From assembly GCA_045588915.1 (NCBI GenBank), contig JAZNFA010000004.1:124001-188000 (forward strand): a DNA stretch of 64,000 nt, written 5' to 3'. Source of the DNA: RGIG8050 sp045588915. Its GTDB lineage: Bacteria; Bacillota; Clostridia; Christensenellales; UBA1242. The position numbers and the translations under genes were made by a program. How positions within the stretch are numbered: the first letter of the stretch is position 1; each line of letters opens with the position of its first letter. Positions 44,928 through 53,743 of this stretch are shown here, piece by piece. Under the pieces are notes generated by a model. That model ran no database searches, had not been told where the DNA came from, and was given only the letters and a program-made list of their open reading frames with translations.

Positions 44928-47020
44928 TAGAAAGACTTGTCTAATTTATCAAAGCCATCAGCATCAAATAACCTTGAATTTAAAAATATTGAATCATAAA
45001 CACGGTCAACGGTTGGGGAAATCTCATCCAGTTGTGCTTGGGTTAAATTTACGCCGTTAAAAGTAATAAAGTCTAATGTTTTCCAAATGCGCCATTCGAT
45101 AAATGGTTCACCTGTAATAATATCAATGCGATCGCTTGATACTTCATAACCAACAGCACCCCAAGTGTAACCCGTTAAATACGCGACACCAACAGATGGA
45201 GCATTGTCAAAAATACTGCGTCCATAAGTTAATTGTTGATCAGTTTGAATGCCAAATAAACTGCAAATTGTTGGATAAATATCCATTGTTGAAGTGAAAC
45301 GATTCAACGTAATTCCACAGTTTGCAGGTGTTGCTTGTACAGCGTTTTCGCCTTGAGTTGTCCCGTTAGTCGTAATTTGACGAGGATTATAAACAATGAA
45401 TGGTGAACGGTTTCCTGCCAACTCGCGTGGGTCTTCACTTTCAGGTTTTAAGAAATCAGGGTTAGTATAATAATAATGGTCACCGAACATCACTATTGCT
45501 GTGGTTTCAATCAGCTTTTTACCTGGATGTAATTCATCAGGTGTCTTTTTCAAATAATCAATTAAAGCACCAAAACCTAAATCAAAACTATAAGTGCCAA
45601 CTAAATAATTTTTTGCTCTTGCCACTGCATCTTTATTTTTTGATGACAAAACCGGATAAATTTCAGTCAGTCTTTCCCAATTAGATTGTTCTTCAACGTA
45701 CTCAAATTCTTCAGGATAGTAACTAGGGAAATCAAAACGGAATGGACCAACAGCATGGGTTGAACCACTGATAATATAACTATAGAAATTCTGATTCTTG
45801 GGTGCAATTTTGGCAAGATTGTTGGCAAACAATAATTCGTCAGCATTTAATGCGCAATGTTTCGGATAATAAACATCAGTATATGTTGAATAATCATTGA
45901 ATTTATCAAAGCCAAGTATATCTTCGAAAACCCCGTATCGGTTATAACAATCACCATGCCAATTATGGAAAGTTTGCGTTGCGTAGTTACTTCTTTCAAA
46001 AATATTGGCTAAGGAATGAGGCGCAACGACATCACCATAATTATTCCAATATTCTTTACCCATAGGATGCATCCCAGTTTGACTGATATAATCCGTAAAG
46101 CAAGTACGTTCAACACTGTAATACCCGTTGACTTCCACGCAACTTTCACGTAAGAATTTGGTTAAGTTTGGCATCGTAATCGGATTGATCGCTTCACGTT
46201 CAAAAGTTTCCATCAAGACGGTAATTAAATTATAACCTTCACCTAAAACTTCATTTTCATCCAAAACAAAAGTATTCGGTGTGAATTCTTCCCTTACTTC
46301 CAGATCCATCACATCTGTTGTATTTGTTTTAGCGCCCATGAGTGCTAACAAATTATTCAGGTAAAAACTGTATGAACCGAAAGTTTGCAAAGTTACAATA
46401 CGATTACTGAAAGTATCGTAAATAAATTTTTGATTGCGCGATAAACTGACAAAATGATTGTTTTTGTAACTTGGTAAGCCTGAGTACACCATCGTATAAC
46501 TAAAAATACTAACAAAAGCTAAAATACCACACAAGGTAGCACGTAAATTAAATTGATAGCGATAACCTTTTGGTGTACGACAATACCACATAATCGCAAC
46601 AATGCTGGCAATATAAAAGACAAGTAACGTAATAATCGGAATTAAAAAAGTCAAATCTAAAACAACGGAGCCAGCATTCGCAAAAGCTGTCGTAATTGTC
46701 TTTAATGTTTCCAAAGAAAAAATTTCATTACAAGTTTGATATGCCGTAATATTGGAAATTGTGGTAAATAACTGCCACCCGATTAAAAGAGAGCAAATTA
46801 CTGTTTGTAGCCATTTTTGTTGAATGAGTGCAACAATCGTTGCGATAATTAAAAGAACCGACAAGCTAAAAATATAAGCTGACGGGAAGGCAAAATTCAT
46901 AATACTAAACATAATAATTTCAAGGAAAACACTCGCGACAATAAACAAGGTAGGTATATAAAGAAAGCTAATCTTTTTATACAAAGGAATGTAGGGAACT
47001 TCGCGTGTTTTGAGTTTCAT
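44900..47020 (-). CDS. LTA synthase-like membrane sulfatase
   Basis: 706 residues from ATG 47020. Five hydrophobic segments lie within about 20-200, then an extracellular alkaline-phosphatase-superfamily domain: NLITVLMETFE with a metal-binding Glu, RTCFTDYISQTGMHP containing the likely Thr nucleophile, and MFGDHYYYTN near residue 545. This is the LtaS layout, an enzyme transferring glycerol phosphate to grow polymers outside the membrane. The exact product is not proven. The start is set by the consensus promoter. The 12-residue longer reading begins with TTG inside the -35 box. Confidence 0.85.
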   Translation of the reverse strand: MKLKTREVPYIPLYKKISFLYIPTLFIVASVFLEIIMFSIMNFAFPSAYIFSLSVLLIIATIVALIQQKWLQTVICSLLIGWQLFTTISNITAYQTCNEIFSLETLKTITTAFANAGSVVLDLTFLIPIITLLVFYIASIVAIMWYCRTPKGYRYQFNLRATLCGILAFVSIFSYTMVYSGLPSYKNNHFVSLSRNQKFIYDTFSNRIVTLQTFGSYSFYLNNLLALMGAKTNTTDVMDLEVREEFTPNTFVLDENEVLGEGYNLITVLMETFEREAINPITMPNLTKFLRESCVEVNGYYSVERTCFTDYISQTGMHPMGKEYWNNYGDVVAPHSLANIFERSNYATQTFHNWHGDCYNRYGVFEDILGFDKFNDYSTYTDVYYPKHCALNADELLFANNLAKIAPKNQNFYSYIISGSTHAVGPFRFDFPSYYPEEFEYVEEQSNWERLTEIYPVLSSKNKDAVARAKNYLVGTYSFDLGFGALIDYLKKTPDELHPGKKLIETTAIVMFGDHYYYTNPDFLKPESEDPRELAGNRSPFIVYNPRQITTNGTTQGENAVQATPANCGITLNRFTSTMDIYPTICSLFGIQTDQQLTYGRSIFDNAPSVGVAYLTGYTWGAVGYEVSSDRIDIITGEPFIEWRIWKTLDFITFNGVNLTQAQLDEISPTVDRVYDSIFLNSRLFDADGFDKLDKSFYQLGKSNLI

Positions 47021-47056
47021 TTTTATATTATAGTATTTTGAATGATTTATTGTCAA
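47021..47056 (-). promoter_or_regulatory. Consensus leaderless promoter of the LTA synthase-like gene
   Basis: Minus strand TTGACA (47056-47051), an 18-bp spacer, TATAAT (47032-47027), then 6 nt to ATG 47020. Both hexamers are perfect consensus, so the start of transcription at the start codon is hard to avoid. Confidence 0.85.
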
Positions 47057-47067
47057 CTTGCACTACT

Positions 47068-48108
47068 TTATTTGGTGTAGCCGTTGGGATTTTGCGAATA
47101 GAAACGCCATAAATCGCGTGCCATCGCATCTAAGTCAAATTCTGCGTGCCACTCTAATGCTTTTTCGGCGTGACTTGGGTCAGCATAACACTCGGCAATA
47201 TCGCCAGCGCGACGTGGTTTAATTTGATATGGAATTTCACGGCCGGCTGCTTTTTCAAATGCATGTAAAACATCCAAAACACTGTAACCGTGTCCTGTAC
47301 CTAAATTATAGGTATGAACCCCAGTTTGTTCTACCTTAGCAATTGCTTGCAAGTGCCCTTGTGCTAAATCACAAACGTGAATGTAATCACGCACACCTGT
47401 TCCGTCTGGTGTTGGATAGTCATTACCAAAAACTTGCAAGAAAGGTAATTTACCGGTTAAAACTTGTGCAATATAAGGCGTCAAATTGTTTGGAATACCT
47501 TGTGGGTTTTCACCAATCAAACCGGATGGATGTGCACCAACTGGATTGAAGTAACGCAAAATCACAGCCGTCCAAGTTGGGTCAGCTTTACATAAGTCAC
47601 GTAAAATATCTTCAATCATTAACTTAGTTGCACCATAAGGATTAGTTGTACGCAAAGCACAATCTTCGGTTAAAGGTAAAGTTTCTGGGTTTCCATAAAC
47701 TGTGGCACTTGATGAGAAAACAATTTTCTTGCAACCAGCAGCTTCCATCACTGCCAATAAAGATAAAGTTCCATTTAAATTATTTTCGTAATAACGTAAT
47801 GGTTGGGCAACACTTTCACCCACAGCTTTCAAAGCTGCAAAATGAATTACCCAATCAATTTGATGTTTTTCAAAGACTTCGGCTAATTGAGTACGGTTAC
47901 GTAAATCAATATGATACCAAGGAAAAGTTTTTCCAGTAATTTCGGTAACACGTTCCAAACTAATTGGCGAACTGTTAACAAAGTTGTCAACGACAACAAT
48001 GTCATAACCTTGTTCAAGTAAATTAACACAGGTATGACTGCCAATATAACCAGCACCACCCGTAACTAAGACTGTTGTTTTTTTATTTGTTTTTTCTGTT
48101 GTTTTCAT
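47068..48108 (-). CDS. galE: UDP-glucose 4-epimerase
   Basis: 346 residues. NAD-binding start VLVTGGAGYIGSHTCVNLLE, the catalytic SSSATVYG and YGATKLMIE (Tyr and Lys of YxxxK), and YFNPVGAHPSG are all typical GalE. It interconverts UDP-glucose and UDP-galactose and feeds envelope sugar polymers made by its neighbours. The start has its own leaderless promoter, so it is probably not read from the upstream PAP2 transcript alone. Confidence 0.95.
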   Translation of the reverse strand: MKTTEKTNKKTTVLVTGGAGYIGSHTCVNLLEQGYDIVVVDNFVNSSPISLERVTEITGKTFPWYHIDLRNRTQLAEVFEKHQIDWVIHFAALKAVGESVAQPLRYYENNLNGTLSLLAVMEAAGCKKIVFSSSATVYGNPETLPLTEDCALRTTNPYGATKLMIEDILRDLCKADPTWTAVILRYFNPVGAHPSGLIGENPQGIPNNLTPYIAQVLTGKLPFLQVFGNDYPTPDGTGVRDYIHVCDLAQGHLQAIAKVEQTGVHTYNLGTGHGYSVLDVLHAFEKAAGREIPYQIKPRRAGDIAECYADPSHAEKALEWHAEFDLDAMARDLWRFYSQNPNGYTK

Positions 48109-48144
48109 TACATATAGTTTAATCAGTTAATGATTTGCTGGCAA
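48109..48144 (-). promoter_or_regulatory. galE promoter, leaderless type
   Basis: Minus strand TTGCCA (48144-48139), a 17-bp spacer, TAAACT (48121-48116), then 7 nt to ATG 48108. The -35 falls inside the last codons of the PAP2 gene. Confidence 0.6.
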
Positions 48145-48786
48145 CTTATATTGCATAAAAAATTGAAACCAAGTAACAAGGACAGCACTTAACAACAAGG
48201 CACCCAAAACATCAGTGAACCAATGATAACCACAACACAAACGAGCAACGACCCCCAGCACCAACATCAACCATCCACAAACAAGTAAAATACGACGCCA
48301 AGTGAGTGATTTAATTCCCTGCCGACACAGACACAACATCAACGGCCACAATGTAGCAACCAACAAAATATGAGATGATGGATACGAGACTTCAGCAATA
48401 CCATCTAACACAATGGGACGATAGTTAATAACAACAAATTGGAACAACAGATAACATAAGCCTAAAACAATAATTGTGATATCAAATACCCACCAACGCA
48501 ATGTCAACGCACGCAAACTTTTACCACGCAGAATAATCACAAATTGCCAAACTAACATTCCGACTAGTGCCAGTATAGTAACACCTACAATAATATCCGA
48601 AATGAGATGCCAAACGCTTTGTACACCTAATAAATCACGCCACCATAAGTTGATGGTTGCCCAACCAATTGGACCAGTAGCAGTACTTTGGACGTCAACA
48701 CAAAGCAAAGTAACCGTTAAGACAACAAAGAAAATCGTGCAACTTAATGCCGTAAAAAACCATCCCCACTGCTTACGTGTCAACAT
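48127..48786 (-). CDS. PAP2-family membrane phosphatase
   Basis: 219 residues from ATG 48786, which lies 4 nt after the stop of the exporter gene. Six hydrophobic segments. The PAP2 motifs are in NYRPIVLDG, SYPSSHILL (SxxH) and RLCCGYHWFTDVLGA (the RxxxxxH-D block). PAP2 enzymes recycle undecaprenyl pyrophosphate or act on lipid phosphates, which suits the UppS gene nearby. The alternative start at 48846 would overlap the upstream gene by 56 nt. Confidence 0.82.
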   Translation of the reverse strand: MLTRKQWGWFFTALSCTIFFVVLTVTLLCVDVQSTATGPIGWATINLWWRDLLGVQSVWHLISDIIVGVTILALVGMLVWQFVIILRGKSLRALTLRWWVFDITIIVLGLCYLLFQFVVINYRPIVLDGIAEVSYPSSHILLVATLWPLMLCLCRQGIKSLTWRRILLVCGWLMLVLGVVARLCCGYHWFTDVLGALLLSAVLVTWFQFFMQYKLPANH

Positions 48787-48790
48787 TAAC

Positions 48791-49459
48791 TTAGTTTGCC
48801 TCAGGTGCGTCGGTTTGATACTGTTCAACTGTTGCAACTTGTGCACGACGTTTTTTCACAAAGTGCATAATTAAACGATAGACAATGTAGACAGCAATTA
48901 AAGCCAAGAAGATAATTAAGAAAAGACGACTAAATTGTGGGAACACTTGGCAAAGTGATGCAATGATAAGACCACAAACGGTATTACCCACAACTACAAC
49001 AGCACAAATTGCCCAGAAGTTCAATCCTAATAAAACAGCAAAACAAGTACCCGTCCAAACACCAGTACCAGGAGCAGGGAAAGCGACAAACAAGAAAACT
49101 GCTAACATTTTTAACCAAAACGCACGTATTGAACTTTTGGTTTGATTTTCTTCTTTCATTTTATCGGAACGTTTTGCAACGTCGCCCACGATAAAATCAA
49201 GAATAGCTTTGAAAAATTTTTTAGTCTTCAACCAATTATAAATTGGACGGAAAACCAAAGCTAAAACAGGAACGACCAAGCAACTACCGAACAAAGCCCA
49301 ACCAAATGACTGCCAAACATTCAAGGCTGAATCACCCCAGAACTCAGTATCAATACCCAGCGTAATACCACCTTTTAATTCCAACAAAGGCAACAACGAA
49401 ACAAATATCGTTGCTAAAATCGAATTACTTCCAAAAATTGCAGTTAAAATTTCTCCCAT
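48791..49459 (-). CDS. COG2426 (small multidrug export/DedA-like) membrane protein
   Basis: 222 residues, about five hydrophobic segments. The start SLLPLLELKGGITLGI and the internal FPAPGTGVWTGTCFAVLLGL are typical of the Sm_multidrug_ex family (PF06695), relatives of DedA now linked to lipid or undecaprenyl-phosphate traffic. The C-terminus is Arg/Lys-rich. The location between UppS and PAP2 genes favours a polyprenyl-phosphate link (inference). Confidence 0.82.
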   Translation of the reverse strand: MGEILTAIFGSNSILATIFVSLLPLLELKGGITLGIDTEFWGDSALNVWQSFGWALFGSCLVVPVLALVFRPIYNWLKTKKFFKAILDFIVGDVAKRSDKMKEENQTKSSIRAFWLKMLAVFLFVAFPAPGTGVWTGTCFAVLLGLNFWAICAVVVVGNTVCGLIIASLCQVFPQFSRLFLIIFLALIAVYIVYRLIMHFVKKRRAQVATVEQYQTDAPEAN

Positions 49460-49468
49460 ATCTTCTCC

Positions 49469-50950
49469 TTATTCTTCTTTAATTGCACCAAAACGACGAT
49501 CACGACTTTGATATTCTAATAATGCAGTATGTAAATCTTGCTTACTGAAAGCAGGCCAATGAACTTTTGGGAAATAAAGTTCAGCGTACGAAACTTGCCA
49601 TAACATAAAATTACTTAAACGTTGTTCGCCACTGGTACGAATTAAAAAATCTAATAATGGTTGTTCACTGGTGTATAAATATTTTTGAATAGTGGCACGG
49701 TCAACTTGTGGTGCTAAATTATCAGCTAACATCAAATTCACAGCACGCACTAACTCATCTTGTCCACTGTAATTGATACCTAAGTTTAAAATAAATTGCG
49801 TTTCATTTTTAGTTGCTTCAAGAGCTGCCGTAGCGTTTTTTACCAATTCAGGTGGGAACTTAGTATAATCACCCATAATATTCAAACGTACGTGTGGATA
49901 TTTTTTAACGAAGTCATTCGCTTTTAAATATTTGGTAAAATACTTAAAGAGATAATCTAATTCAGTTTGTGGACGGTTCCAGTTTTCAGTTGAAAAAGCG
50001 TAAATACTAACAATTGGAATTCCATATCCATAAAAGCATTCTTTAATAATGACATCTAAATTTTTAACACCGTGCTCGTGACCTTTGGTACGTGCCCAAC
50101 CACGCTCTTTCGCCCAGCGACCATTACCATCAATAATAAAACCAATGTGCTGTGGTAATTTTTTCAATTCAGTCGCCATAAGCTTTTCTCCTTTTGTAAT
50201 TTTTGGCTGCAACGCTTCACTGGTAGTTACAATACCATTTTGTGCAATGATAGTTTTGGCACGAGCCATTCCTAGTTGATATTGTTCTTCCGTAATATAC
50301 TTATGTTTCAATAAGTAATCGGCATAGTAATACTCACGACGGCTTTGCGCTGCACCACTGGTCGCACTATCACTACGAAAGAGTACCACAAAAAAGGTTT
50401 TAATGACAATCATTAAATCACGCCAGAATGAAATTTTACGTTGATAGGTTAAATGTTTTTCAATAACCTCTTCCCAACTTGCCGAGCTTCGACCACCTGA
50501 CACTTGCGCCAAGCCGGTTAGTCCTGGTCGTACACGGTAAATGCTTAATTCTTCGGCAGTCCAAAAAACAACATCTTTCACTAAAACTGGACGAGGCCCA
50601 ACAAAGCTCATTTCACCACGCAAAATATTCACCAACTGTGGTAATTCATCCAAACTAAAACGACGTAAAAACTTACCGAATGCTGTAATCCGTGCGCCGT
50701 CAGGAAGTAAATTTCCTTGCGCATCGGTTTTATCATTCATAGTCCGAAATTTGTAAATTTTAAAAACTTGACCGTTGCGTCCTGGACGAACTTGACTAAA
50801 GAAAACTTTGCCGTGAATAAACATTTTGGAACAAAGCATCAAAACAAGAAACAAAGGCAATAAAGTAATTAACAAGAGCAAAGCAAAAAGAACGTCTAAA
50901 CTACGTTTAAAAAAGCGTTCATAAAAAGTTTGTTGCCCTGTACGTTGCAT
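49469..50950 (-). CDS. Sugar phosphotransferase fused to undecaprenyl pyrophosphate synthase
   Basis: 493 residues in one frame. Residues about 1-205 are a bacterial sugar transferase (WbaP/PssY type): a membrane helix, QVRPGRNGQVFKIYKFRTM, SLDELPQLVNILRGEMSFVGPRP, RPGLTGLAQVSG. Residues about 258-493 are UppS: HIGFIIDGNGRWAKERGW, AFSTENWNRP, NLGINYSGQDEL, LIRTSGEQRLSNFMLWQ, AELYFPKVHWPAF. UppS makes the C55 carrier lipid. The first half loads a sugar phosphate on that lipid. An internal Shine-Dalgarno site 8 nt before an ATG at 50179 could give a separate 236-residue UppS. Confidence 0.9.
   Translation of the reverse strand: MQRTGQQTFYERFFKRSLDVLFALLLLITLLPLFLVLMLCSKMFIHGKVFFSQVRPGRNGQVFKIYKFRTMNDKTDAQGNLLPDGARITAFGKFLRRFSLDELPQLVNILRGEMSFVGPRPVLVKDVVFWTAEELSIYRVRPGLTGLAQVSGGRSSASWEEVIEKHLTYQRKISFWRDLMIVIKTFFVVLFRSDSATSGAAQSRREYYYADYLLKHKYITEEQYQLGMARAKTIIAQNGIVTTSEALQPKITKGEKLMATELKKLPQHIGFIIDGNGRWAKERGWARTKGHEHGVKNLDVIIKECFYGYGIPIVSIYAFSTENWNRPQTELDYLFKYFTKYLKANDFVKKYPHVRLNIMGDYTKFPPELVKNATAALEATKNETQFILNLGINYSGQDELVRAVNLMLADNLAPQVDRATIQKYLYTSEQPLLDFLIRTSGEQRLSNFMLWQVSYAELYFPKVHWPAFSKQDLHTALLEYQSRDRRFGAIKEE
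50179..50197 (-). promoter_or_regulatory. Internal Shine-Dalgarno site and start inside the sugar transferase-UppS fusion
   Basis: On the minus strand AAAGGAG lies about 8 nt before an in-frame ATG (50179) that matches the usual UppS N-terminus (MATEL...). It is either a relic of once separate genes or gives a second protein. Confidence 0.65.
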
Positions 50951-51004
50951 TGATATTTATTATATATGATTACCACCGTTTCGACAAACCATTGTCTTTT
51001 TAAA

Positions 51005-51040
51005 ACAAAAAAAATTGCCAAGTTAATTTGGCAAATCTTT
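51005..51040 (-). terminator. Terminator after the Cys-rich small protein gene
   Basis: Stem TTGCCAA / TTGGCAA (51015-51021 with 51028-51034), followed on the minus strand by a run of eight T. Confidence 0.8.
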
Positions 51041-51061
51041 TTTGAATGAACTTAATTTAGA

Positions 51062-51352
51062 TTAACACAAGGTGCGTGGACATTCCATACAACGACCTTG
51101 CCCACAGAGTGAACTTGGTTCAACTGGTTTGGTTACGTCCTTTTCAACAGTTGGTTGTTCAACTACTGGTTCAACTGGTTGTTGTTCCACAACTTCGGTA
51201 TCCTTCTTGTGGTGACGAATGACTTCAACACTGTCGTATTTAACAGCGCAGTATTCCTTATTGCCTTCACATTCATGGTCTTTTAAACAACAAGAGTCAC
51301 AATTATATTCAGGGTTAAAAAGTCTCAATTTTTTACGAATTAATGTATGCAT
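51062..51352 (-). CDS. Cys-rich small protein with Val/Glu/Pro repeat linker, unknown
   Basis: 96 residues. The N-terminal half has CDSCCLKDHEC followed by a CxV pattern. A linker with repeated Pro-Val-Glu units (QQPVEPVVEQPTVEK) follows, and the C-terminus ends CGQGRCMECPRTLC. The Cys spacing suggests two small metal sites. It has a Shine-Dalgarno site (GGAG) and lies 27 nt after the first member of the paralogue array, so it may be in one transcript with it. No homologue recognised. Confidence 0.65.
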   Translation of the reverse strand: MHTLIRKKLRLFNPEYNCDSCCLKDHECEGNKEYCAVKYDSVEVIRHHKKDTEVVEQQPVEPVVEQPTVEKDVTKPVEPSSLCGQGRCMECPRTLC

Positions 51353-51379
51353 AATATCTTACTCCTTTTTTCTTTTCTT

Positions 51380-52519
51380 TTATTTTGATTTTTCATTGTT
51401 GGGATTTGTTGGTGGTAGTTCATTCATTTTAGTCTCCTTGTATTTCTCCCATTCACTATCATTATGGTGAAAAATTTCGGATAGACCAATTTTTTTGCGT
51501 TTGCCAACTGCATAGATGTACCCCCAACTGGTACTGGGTAAACTATTTAATAGTTTGCGTTTTTTAGCATTGTCGACAATTTCTTTGGCACGAAAACCAA
51601 TGTATAACGACAAAGGTTTATGATTTAGTTTACTCAATTTCTTTTGATTTTGACAATCATTATTAACCAGCTTGCGATAACGTTTTTCATAGTAATCTAG
51701 TTTTTGTAGATTATGATACGAAAGCGACCGACAACCCGTATACATTGCCTCAAGTTCAGGTTTGCCCTGAATAAACTGATTGAAGTATGCTACTTCACGC
51801 TTCTCTTCCCAAGCGTCATAATGTTCGGTTTTCATTTTCGCAATGCGTTCTTGATACCGTGCCGATTTAAGTTTAATGAAATCAATTACGTGTTGTGGAT
51901 AATATGTATTTTCATAAGTCTGTTGAAGTGCATCTTTGTACCACCAAAATTTTTTCTTTTCGACAAGTTTTTCAGCTTCTAACAACGGCATACCAATTTC
52001 TAAATTTCGCATTTCACTAATAATTTTCGAACGGAAAGCTATATCATAATCTTTGATTTGATGAAAATTATTTGCTGCAGAATGATTCTGCAAATCTTTG
52101 ATTTGTGCATAAACAAGTAATTCTTGATACTGGTTTAATTTTTTTTGGAATAATTCGTTGTGATAAATGTCTTCGACAAACTTGCCAATGTTATTGAAGT
52201 TCAAATACTGATTAACTAAAAACTGACGATTGATTGCATAATATTTGACAGCATTTTCATTGACGTATTGCCCTAGATTTTTTTGAAGATAAAACGCAGC
52301 AATGTATTTTTTCAACCAAGGTTCATCATATAAATGTAGTAGCAAATTTTCGGCCGTATAAATATCTTGAGGTTTTTGTTTATGTTTTTGCAAGCTCCTT
52401 AAAAAATCGGTCTCAAAGTTTTTCGTATATATGGCGTAAGGGTCTCTTACCAAAACTTCAATAATCCGTTTTTTTGCACTTTCAGCAATAATTTCATAAA
52501 CGCGTTCAGCAACAACCAT
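51380..52519 (-). CDS. Paralogue A of an unknown tandem family
   Basis: 379 residues, helical, rich in Lys, Tyr, Glu and Gln, with no signal peptide, membrane helix or known motif. Family resemblance: LLLHLYDEPWLKKYI near residue 60 (family LPLHLYDDNWL), EAEKLVEKKKFWWYKDALQQTYENTYYP near 200, and AWEEKREVAYFNQF. The most divergent member, with a longer C-terminal end (HHNDSEWEKYKE). Its promoter is leaderless with consensus hexamers. Followed by the Cys-rich gene. Function unknown. Confidence 0.75.
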   Translation of the reverse strand: MVVAERVYEIIAESAKKRIIEVLVRDPYAIYTKNFETDFLRSLQKHKQKPQDIYTAENLLLHLYDEPWLKKYIAAFYLQKNLGQYVNENAVKYYAINRQFLVNQYLNFNNIGKFVEDIYHNELFQKKLNQYQELLVYAQIKDLQNHSAANNFHQIKDYDIAFRSKIISEMRNLEIGMPLLEAEKLVEKKKFWWYKDALQQTYENTYYPQHVIDFIKLKSARYQERIAKMKTEHYDAWEEKREVAYFNQFIQGKPELEAMYTGCRSLSYHNLQKLDYYEKRYRKLVNNDCQNQKKLSKLNHKPLSLYIGFRAKEIVDNAKKRKLLNSLPSTSWGYIYAVGKRKKIGLSEIFHHNDSEWEKYKETKMNELPPTNPNNEKSK

Positions 52520-52554
52520 AACGTATTATAGAGAATTCACTACCCCAAAGTCAA
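52520..52554 (-). promoter_or_regulatory. Promoter of paralogue A, leaderless type
   Basis: Minus strand TTGACT (52554-52549), an 18-bp spacer, TATAAT (52530-52525), then 5 nt to ATG 52519. Confidence 0.75.
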
Positions 52555-52604
52555 GATAGGTATTTTAAATTATTGGTCATAATCAAATGAATTTGATAAA
52601 AGTG

Positions 52605-52637
52605 CAAAAAACTTGCCACCAAAAGCAAGTTTTTTTT
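52605..52637 (-). terminator. Terminator after paralogue B
   Basis: Stem AAAACTTGC / GCAAGTTTT (52607-52615 with 52625-52633), with T runs on both strands, so it may work in both directions. Confidence 0.75.
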
Positions 52638-52654
52638 AGATAATAAATACTCGA

Positions 52655-53677
52655 TTATTTTGTTAGATTTTGCTCATCGGTAATTCCCAATTGTTCATTT
52701 TTGGCTTTGAATGATTTTAAACCTTTCAAAACCGTATTTTTTAAGCTACGACGTTTTTTCGTAGACAACATCATATTGCGCATTTTTTCATAGAACTTGA
52801 GCTTTGCATCTAACTTAATCAAATCAAGTTTGTTCATTTTCATTGTTTTAGTTGCTAAACCTAAGTCGTCGATGATTTGGTAATGCATTTGATAATAATC
52901 ATATTCACGACGTTGCAACCAAACTTCTTGATGTGCTTGTTTTAATTTCATCAAAGCTTTCCACCACAAAGAAAATTCTTGTCTATCTTTAATCACTTCT
53001 GCCAATGGATAATATTTATTTTCAAAAGCAATAATCATCGATTTTTTACGCCATAAATCTGCTGATTCTTCCAAACCAACTTCAACATCATATTTGAAGA
53101 CTCCATTACTCGACATAACTTCCATAACATCCCTACGGAAGTTAAGGTCAAAGTAACTACTATTTTTCTTCATAAATGGCGTAGTAGAATCTTTCATCAA
53201 AGCATTTGATATACCAGCCGTAATCATATACTCTGCTTGTGCGCCAGTCAGTGCACGTACAAATTGACGGCGAATAGAAGCAAATGCAATTGAATTTTTC
53301 ACAAAGTTACGTAACTCTCGCATAGAAATTTTAGCGTTTGGTCGATGTTTTTTCATCACTTCGCTGACATAATTGATTAACCAATTATCATCATACAAAT
53401 GCAATGGTAAATATTCGACTGTATAAACATTTTTAATTTTTCGATCAAGTTCTTTAAATGAATGATTGAAAACGATGTTTCTTACCTTTTCCTTTGGAAA
53501 AATATGATGAAGCTCAGCACATAACTCACCGTGCTCTTGCATATGTTTCGCATTTTTTTCAAGTCTCTCGCATTCCTTGTAATAAGCAACACGTTCCTCA
53601 TAAGTCATTCTTTCGACTTCTTGCGTATAGTATTTTTTTCTATACTCAAACATTTGATTCATACTTACAAATTCCAT
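52655..53677 (-). CDS. Paralogue B of an unknown tandem family
   Basis: 340 residues from ATG 53677. Helical, Lys/Glu/Tyr-rich, no membrane helix. Family blocks: an FPKEKVRN segment near 60, YLPLHLYDDNWLINYVSEV near 95, LEESADLWRKKSMIIAFENKYYP near 205, and VWLQRREYDYYQMHYQIIDD, TKTMKM, LIKLDAKLKFYEKM toward the end. ATG 53677 is preferred over ATG 53680 because the TATAAT box lies 6 nt before it. Function unknown. Confidence 0.8.
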   Translation of the reverse strand: MEFVSMNQMFEYRKKYYTQEVERMTYEERVAYYKECERLEKNAKHMQEHGELCAELHHIFPKEKVRNIVFNHSFKELDRKIKNVYTVEYLPLHLYDDNWLINYVSEVMKKHRPNAKISMRELRNFVKNSIAFASIRRQFVRALTGAQAEYMITAGISNALMKDSTTPFMKKNSSYFDLNFRRDVMEVMSSNGVFKYDVEVGLEESADLWRKKSMIIAFENKYYPLAEVIKDRQEFSLWWKALMKLKQAHQEVWLQRREYDYYQMHYQIIDDLGLATKTMKMNKLDLIKLDAKLKFYEKMRNMMLSTKKRRSLKNTVLKGLKSFKAKNEQLGITDEQNLTK

Positions 53678-53713
53678 CATAAAATTATAAATGGGAGCAT
53701 CTTACAAAGTCAA
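53678..53713 (-). promoter_or_regulatory. Promoter of paralogue B, leaderless type
   Basis: Minus strand TTGACT (53713-53708), an 18-bp spacer, TATAAT (53689-53684), then 6 nt to ATG 53677. The sequence before the -35, GGGTATTGAC, is shared with the promoter of paralogue C. Confidence 0.8.
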
Positions 53714-53743
53714 TACCCCCAGATAAAATTCATTCAGTTTTTA

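Noticed and set aside
49469..50950. Treating the sugar transferase-UppS fusion as two genes with a missed stop
   Set aside because: The frame is continuous through the junction without a stop, so one fused gene is reported, with the internal start noted.
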